Shown: one piece after another, positions 61,223 to 64,000 of the stretch
Layout: each line of letters opens with the position of its first letter
Position numbering within the stretch: position 1 is the stretch's first letter
From: Engelhardtia mirabilis
Lineage (GTDB): Bacteria > Planctomycetota > UBA1135 > GCA-002686595
Reading direction: 5' to 3'
Length of the DNA stretch: 64,000 nucleotides
NCBI GenBank assembly: GCA_007751255.1
Contig: CP036296.1
Coordinates: 1,860,001-1,924,000, forward strand
Translations under genes and position numbers: made by a program
Notes under the pieces: model-generated
The model's database searches: none
What the model was told of the DNA's origin: nothing
The model's input: only the letters and a program-made list of their open reading frames with translations

Positions 61223-62641
61223 ATGACCACACCGCCAGCGCCCGTTCTGTGTGCCAGGGGGCTTCGGTCCGGCAGCGGACCATGGATCCGATCCATGGTC
61301 CCGGTGCTCCTGGCCGCGCAGGTCGGTTGTCAGGTCTATTCGCCGGAACCACTCACCCGGGACGCGGTCGATGCGGCCTTGGCGTCGCCTGCCTACGGGG
61401 AGCTCGGCGCGGTCTGGTCGGCGCGCCTACATCCGCTCTTGCCCGCGGTCGAGATCGACCTGGCCGACGGCCTCGATCCGACCGAGGCGGCCTGTCTGGC
61501 CGTCGTGCTCAATCCGGACCTGCGAATCGAGCGAGCGCGGCGCGGCATCGCAACGGCGGCGACGGTCCAGGCGGGCCTTCTGCCGAATCCCCAGCTCGGA
61601 GCGACCTTCGACCGGGTTTCAGGCGGACAGACCGCCGGTACCGTCAACGCTTGGGGACTCGCCTTCGGTTGGGATCTGGGTGCCCTGATCGAGCACGGAG
61701 CCCAGCTCGAGGCAGCCCGCGCGTCCGATCGTGCCGCTGGATTGGACCTGTTGTGGCAGGAGTGGCGGGTGGCCTGCGCCGCGCGCCTGGCGTCGACGAC
61801 GGCCTACTGGCAGGAGCGCATCTGCGAGGTGCTCGCGGAGACGGTCGAGCGGCAGCAGCGCACTCGAGATGCCCTGTCCGACGCCCTGGAGTCGGGGGAT
61901 GCGACGCGCATCGAGTACGAGATCACGCTGGCCGACCTGCAGAGTTCCCAGATGCAGTTGCGGGCCGCACGGCGAATGCGAGACCTGGCGCAGATCGAGG
62001 TCCGGCGCGCGATCGGGCTGGCTCCGACGAGTCCGCTCGAGCCTGCGGCGCCGCCCGATCCGTGGCGCTCGGCCCTGCCGAGCCTCGACGAGGCCTTCGC
62101 CGCAGCCCGCGCTGCGCGAGTCGACTTGGCCGCTCTGCGCGCCGGCTACGAGGCCCAGGAGGAGCGGGTCAAGGCGGCGGTCCGCGGGCAGTTCCCGAGG
62201 CTCAACGTCGGACTGAACACCGCGCGGGACACGGGCGCCGTGGAGACCGTCGGCGTGGGAGTCACCATCGACCTTCCGATCTTCGATCGCGCCCAGGGTC
62301 GCATCGCGTCGGAGCGCGCCAACCGTTCGGCGCTCCTGGCCGAGTACACCGCGCGCGAATTCGCCCTGCGGGCGGACCTGGCCGCGATTCTGTCGGAGCT
62401 CGAGCGACTTGGGCCCGAGATCGAGGCGCAGCTCAGCTACTGGGACGATCGAAGTGCTTCCCTGGCCGAGCTAGAGCGACTGGAGTCGAATCAGATGATG
62501 GACCTCTTCGGTGTCGAGTCGATGCGGATGACCACGGCCACCGCACACCTGGACCTGATCCGGCTGCAGCAGCGCCAGGCCGAGCTGCGCGTGGGGCTCG
62601 AAGCCGTGACGGGGCGATTCGACGGGCAGGAGCTGGAATGA
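61223..62641 (+). CDS. TolC-family outer-membrane efflux protein
   Basis: The 472-residue product starts at the ATG at 61223; an internal ATG at 61295 is possible, and the signal ends with the lipobox-like QVGC. Two coiled-coil/beta-barrel repeats characteristic of outer-membrane efflux proteins are seen, for example CLAVVLNPDLRIERARRGIA (start of repeat one) and AARAARVDLAALRAGYEAQEERVKAAV (repeat two), plus GVGVTIDLPIFDRAQGRIASER. The following membrane-fusion gene overlaps by four bases. It forms the outer part of an RND efflux complex for metals or organic compounds. Confidence 0.92.
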   Translation: MTTPPAPVLCARGLRSGSGPWIRSMVPVLLAAQVGCQVYSPEPLTRDAVDAALASPAYGELGAVWSARLHPLLPAVEIDLADGLDPTEAACLAVVLNPDLRIERARRGIATAATVQAGLLPNPQLGATFDRVSGGQTAGTVNAWGLAFGWDLGALIEHGAQLEAARASDRAAGLDLLWQEWRVACAARLASTTAYWQERICEVLAETVERQQRTRDALSDALESGDATRIEYEITLADLQSSQMQLRAARRMRDLAQIEVRRAIGLAPTSPLEPAAPPDPWRSALPSLDEAFAAARAARVDLAALRAGYEAQEERVKAAVRGQFPRLNVGLNTARDTGAVETVGVGVTIDLPIFDRAQGRIASERANRSALLAEYTAREFALRADLAAILSELERLGPEIEAQLSYWDDRSASLAELERLESNQMMDLFGVESMRMTTATAHLDLIRLQQRQAELRVGLEAVTGRFDGQELE

Positions 62642-63747
62642 TGCGCCCGATCGGCATCGCGGCAGTGGTCGTCCTGGTCGGGTTGGGCGCGGGCGTCTGG
62701 GCCGAGCGGCAGGGGTTGGTGCCGGGCTGGCTCGGTGGGGCCGCAGCGCCGGATCCGGCCACCGCGCCCTCGGGCCGCGACCAGCCGCAGGCTTCCCGGG
62801 TGGACGTCTCGACCGTCCGCGCCGGAAGCCTCGGGGTGACGCTCGAGATGCTCGGAACCGCCACAGCCATGCCCGGCAGCGCGGTCGCGGCGACCCTGGC
62901 GAGTGATGTGATCGTGGTGCGTCGCATGGCAACACCGGGTGATCACGTCGAAGCGGGCGCGGCCCTGCTCGAGGTCCAATCCACGCCGCGCCTGGCGAAC
63001 GATCTGCTCGTCGCCGAAGCGGCGATCGAACGAGCGCGGGCGACGTTGGAGTCCGTGCAGGGGCGGGTGGAAGCGAAGCTGGCGACTCGCGCGGACCTGT
63101 TGTTAGCGCAGCAGGCCCTGCAGTTCGCCGAGCTCGACCTGTCGACCAAGCGGGCCTTGGTGCCTGCGGACAACGGAATCGTGCGCGCCACCGTCAGCGG
63201 CAGCCTGACCGCGTTGGACGCACCGATCGGGGGCCTCGTAAGCGCGGGAACGGCGCTGTGCCAGATCGCGCCCGACGACGCCCTGCGGGTGAGGTTCGGG
63301 ATCCCGCTGCGGCGTGCACAGGACCTGCCCGTCGGTCTCGAGCTCGAAGTGGTCGACCTGCTGGGGGGCTCGGGCGCGGTGGCGACGGTCTCGCTCGCGC
63401 GGATCGAGGCGGAGGTCGACGGCTCGACCCAGACGCTGGTCGGTTGGTCGGAGGCCATCGACCCGCTCCTGATCGTGCCCGGCACACCGCTGCGGGTCAC
63501 GGCCCGGGTGCAGAGCCCGGTGGCCCTACTCGTCGACCGAACAGCGGTGGTGCTTTCGGACGATGGGCCCTCGGTGTTCACGGTCGACGCCGGAGTCGCC
63601 CATCGCCACGCGATCGAAGTGGTCGCCGGCGACGCTCGGACCATCTGCCTGCGCTCGGACGACCTGGCCACCGGCGACGAGGTGGTCGTGCTCGGTGGCT
63701 ACGAGCTCGAGGAAGGCCTGCCAGTCGAGATCGAGGGCCGCCCTTGA
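62638..63747 (+). CDS. RND efflux membrane fusion (periplasmic adaptor) protein
   Basis: The 369-residue product starts at the ATG at 62638 (or 62641), overlapping the tolC-type stop. One N-terminal membrane anchor (PIGIAAVVVLVGLGAGVWA) is followed by the HlyD/AcrA domain order. These are a lipoyl half (GDHVEAGAALLEVQS), a short helical hairpin (about residues 120-165), the second lipoyl half (DNGIVRATVSG... GGLVSAGTALCQIAP), and a beta-barrel and membrane-proximal domain (VVVLGGYELEEGLPVEIEG). It bridges the pump and the outer-membrane channel. The substrate cannot be told. Confidence 0.93.
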   Translation: MMRPIGIAAVVVLVGLGAGVWAERQGLVPGWLGGAAAPDPATAPSGRDQPQASRVDVSTVRAGSLGVTLEMLGTATAMPGSAVAATLASDVIVVRRMATPGDHVEAGAALLEVQSTPRLANDLLVAEAAIERARATLESVQGRVEAKLATRADLLLAQQALQFAELDLSTKRALVPADNGIVRATVSGSLTALDAPIGGLVSAGTALCQIAPDDALRVRFGIPLRRAQDLPVGLELEVVDLLGGSGAVATVSLARIEAEVDGSTQTLVGWSEAIDPLLIVPGTPLRVTARVQSPVALLVDRTAVVLSDDGPSVFTVDAGVAHRHAIEVVAGDARTICLRSDDLATGDEVVVLGGYELEEGLPVEIEGRP

Positions 63748-64000
63748 GCCTGTTGGAACTGGCCAGTCGCCGCGGCAAGGCCCTGCTCGCGCTCTTCGCG
63801 GCCGTGGCCGTGGCCGGGGCGTTGGTCGCCACGCAGCTCCCGGTGGCCCTCTTTCCACAGGTCAGCTTCCCGCGGATCGTGGTCTCGGTCGACGCCGGCG
63901 ATCGCCCTGCCGATCAGATGTTGGTCGCCGTCTCGATCCCGCTTGAAGAGGCCCTGCGCGCGCTGCCCGGTGTTCGCAACGTGCGCTCGAAGACCAGCCG
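63744..64000 (+). CDS. RND efflux pump permease, 5' fragment cut by the window end
   Basis: The gene begins with a TTG whose bases overlap the previous stop (TTGA). Eighty-five codons are visible before the window ends. They encode a short cytoplasmic start, the first membrane helix (LLALFAAVAVAGALVATQL), then PVALFPQVSFPRIVVSVDAGDR and VSIPLEEALRALPGVRNVRSKT, the standard N-terminus of HAE/CusA-type RND transporters. The remaining roughly 900 residues lie outside. It completes an outer-membrane channel, adaptor and pump operon with three four-base overlaps or couplings. Confidence 0.9.
   Translation, partial: MSLLELASRRGKALLALFAAVAVAGALVATQLPVALFPQVSFPRIVVSVDAGDRPADQMLVAVSIPLEEALRALPGVRNVRSKTS

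Overview
The window is GC-rich (mostly G+C third positions) and most likely comes from a planctomycete chromosome. The evidence is the set of large secreted FG-GAP and propeller-repeat proteins, several of which end in a similar C-terminal module ('...DP...SNGL.F.V'). Supporting signs are a DUF1080 lipoprotein, a DUF1580 protein, a serine/threonine kinase fused to a TPR array, and many starts without a Shine-Dalgarno sequence. No rRNA or ribosomal protein gene is present, so this assignment is an inference.

Left chromosomal part (1-10.4 kb): a secreted 14-repeat propeller protein, a polytopic membrane protein, a hydantoinase/oxoprolinase A-type protein, the phospholipid pair plsY-gpsA, two small membrane proteins, and a complete tRNA-Pro(GGG).

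Integrated element (about 10,393-35,040; 24.6 kb): the tRNA-Pro is the attachment site. A 46-bp copy of its 3' part, from anticodon loop to CCA, recurs at 34,995-35,040 with one mismatch. The element has a tyrosine integrase next to the tRNA, a DUF1580 protein, a tyrosine-recombinase remnant, and a defence block: a HEPN/AbiU2-like protein, a NucS/DUF5655-type nuclease, a 1555-residue SNF2 ATPase with an unusual 15-residue repeat array, and a complete type I restriction-modification set. It also has an AlpA-type HTH gene, a primase/Fe-S-helicase fusion, a 38-residue small protein, a Cas4/AddB-like Fe-S nuclease, a small DNA-metabolism protein, a RadC-like protein, a DUF932 protein, and an ImmA/XRE regulator pair beneath a symmetric operator. 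I see no relaxase, type IV secretion, capsid, terminase or portal gene. It therefore looks like a non-conjugative, defence-carrying integrative element that supplies its own replication initiator.

Right chromosomal part (35-64 kb): a DUF433/DUF5615 (VapBC-like) pair just outside the right attachment repeat; a truncated-looking FG-GAP protein; a kinase-TPR protein; a chimeric WD40/membrane remnant; a GbsR regulator leading a two-gene carotenoid-type operon (CrtI-like oxidoreductase and a His-box desaturase/ketolase); secreted planctomycete proteins; a site-2 protease with CBS domains overlapping a class II amidotransferase; STAS and HEAT proteins; a tightly overlapping glycan cluster (GT4 fusion and GH130); a beta-helix protein; a DUF1080 lipoprotein; and, at the right edge, a tripartite RND efflux operon whose pump gene is cut by the window end.

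Functional assignments rest on motifs read by eye. No database search was run.
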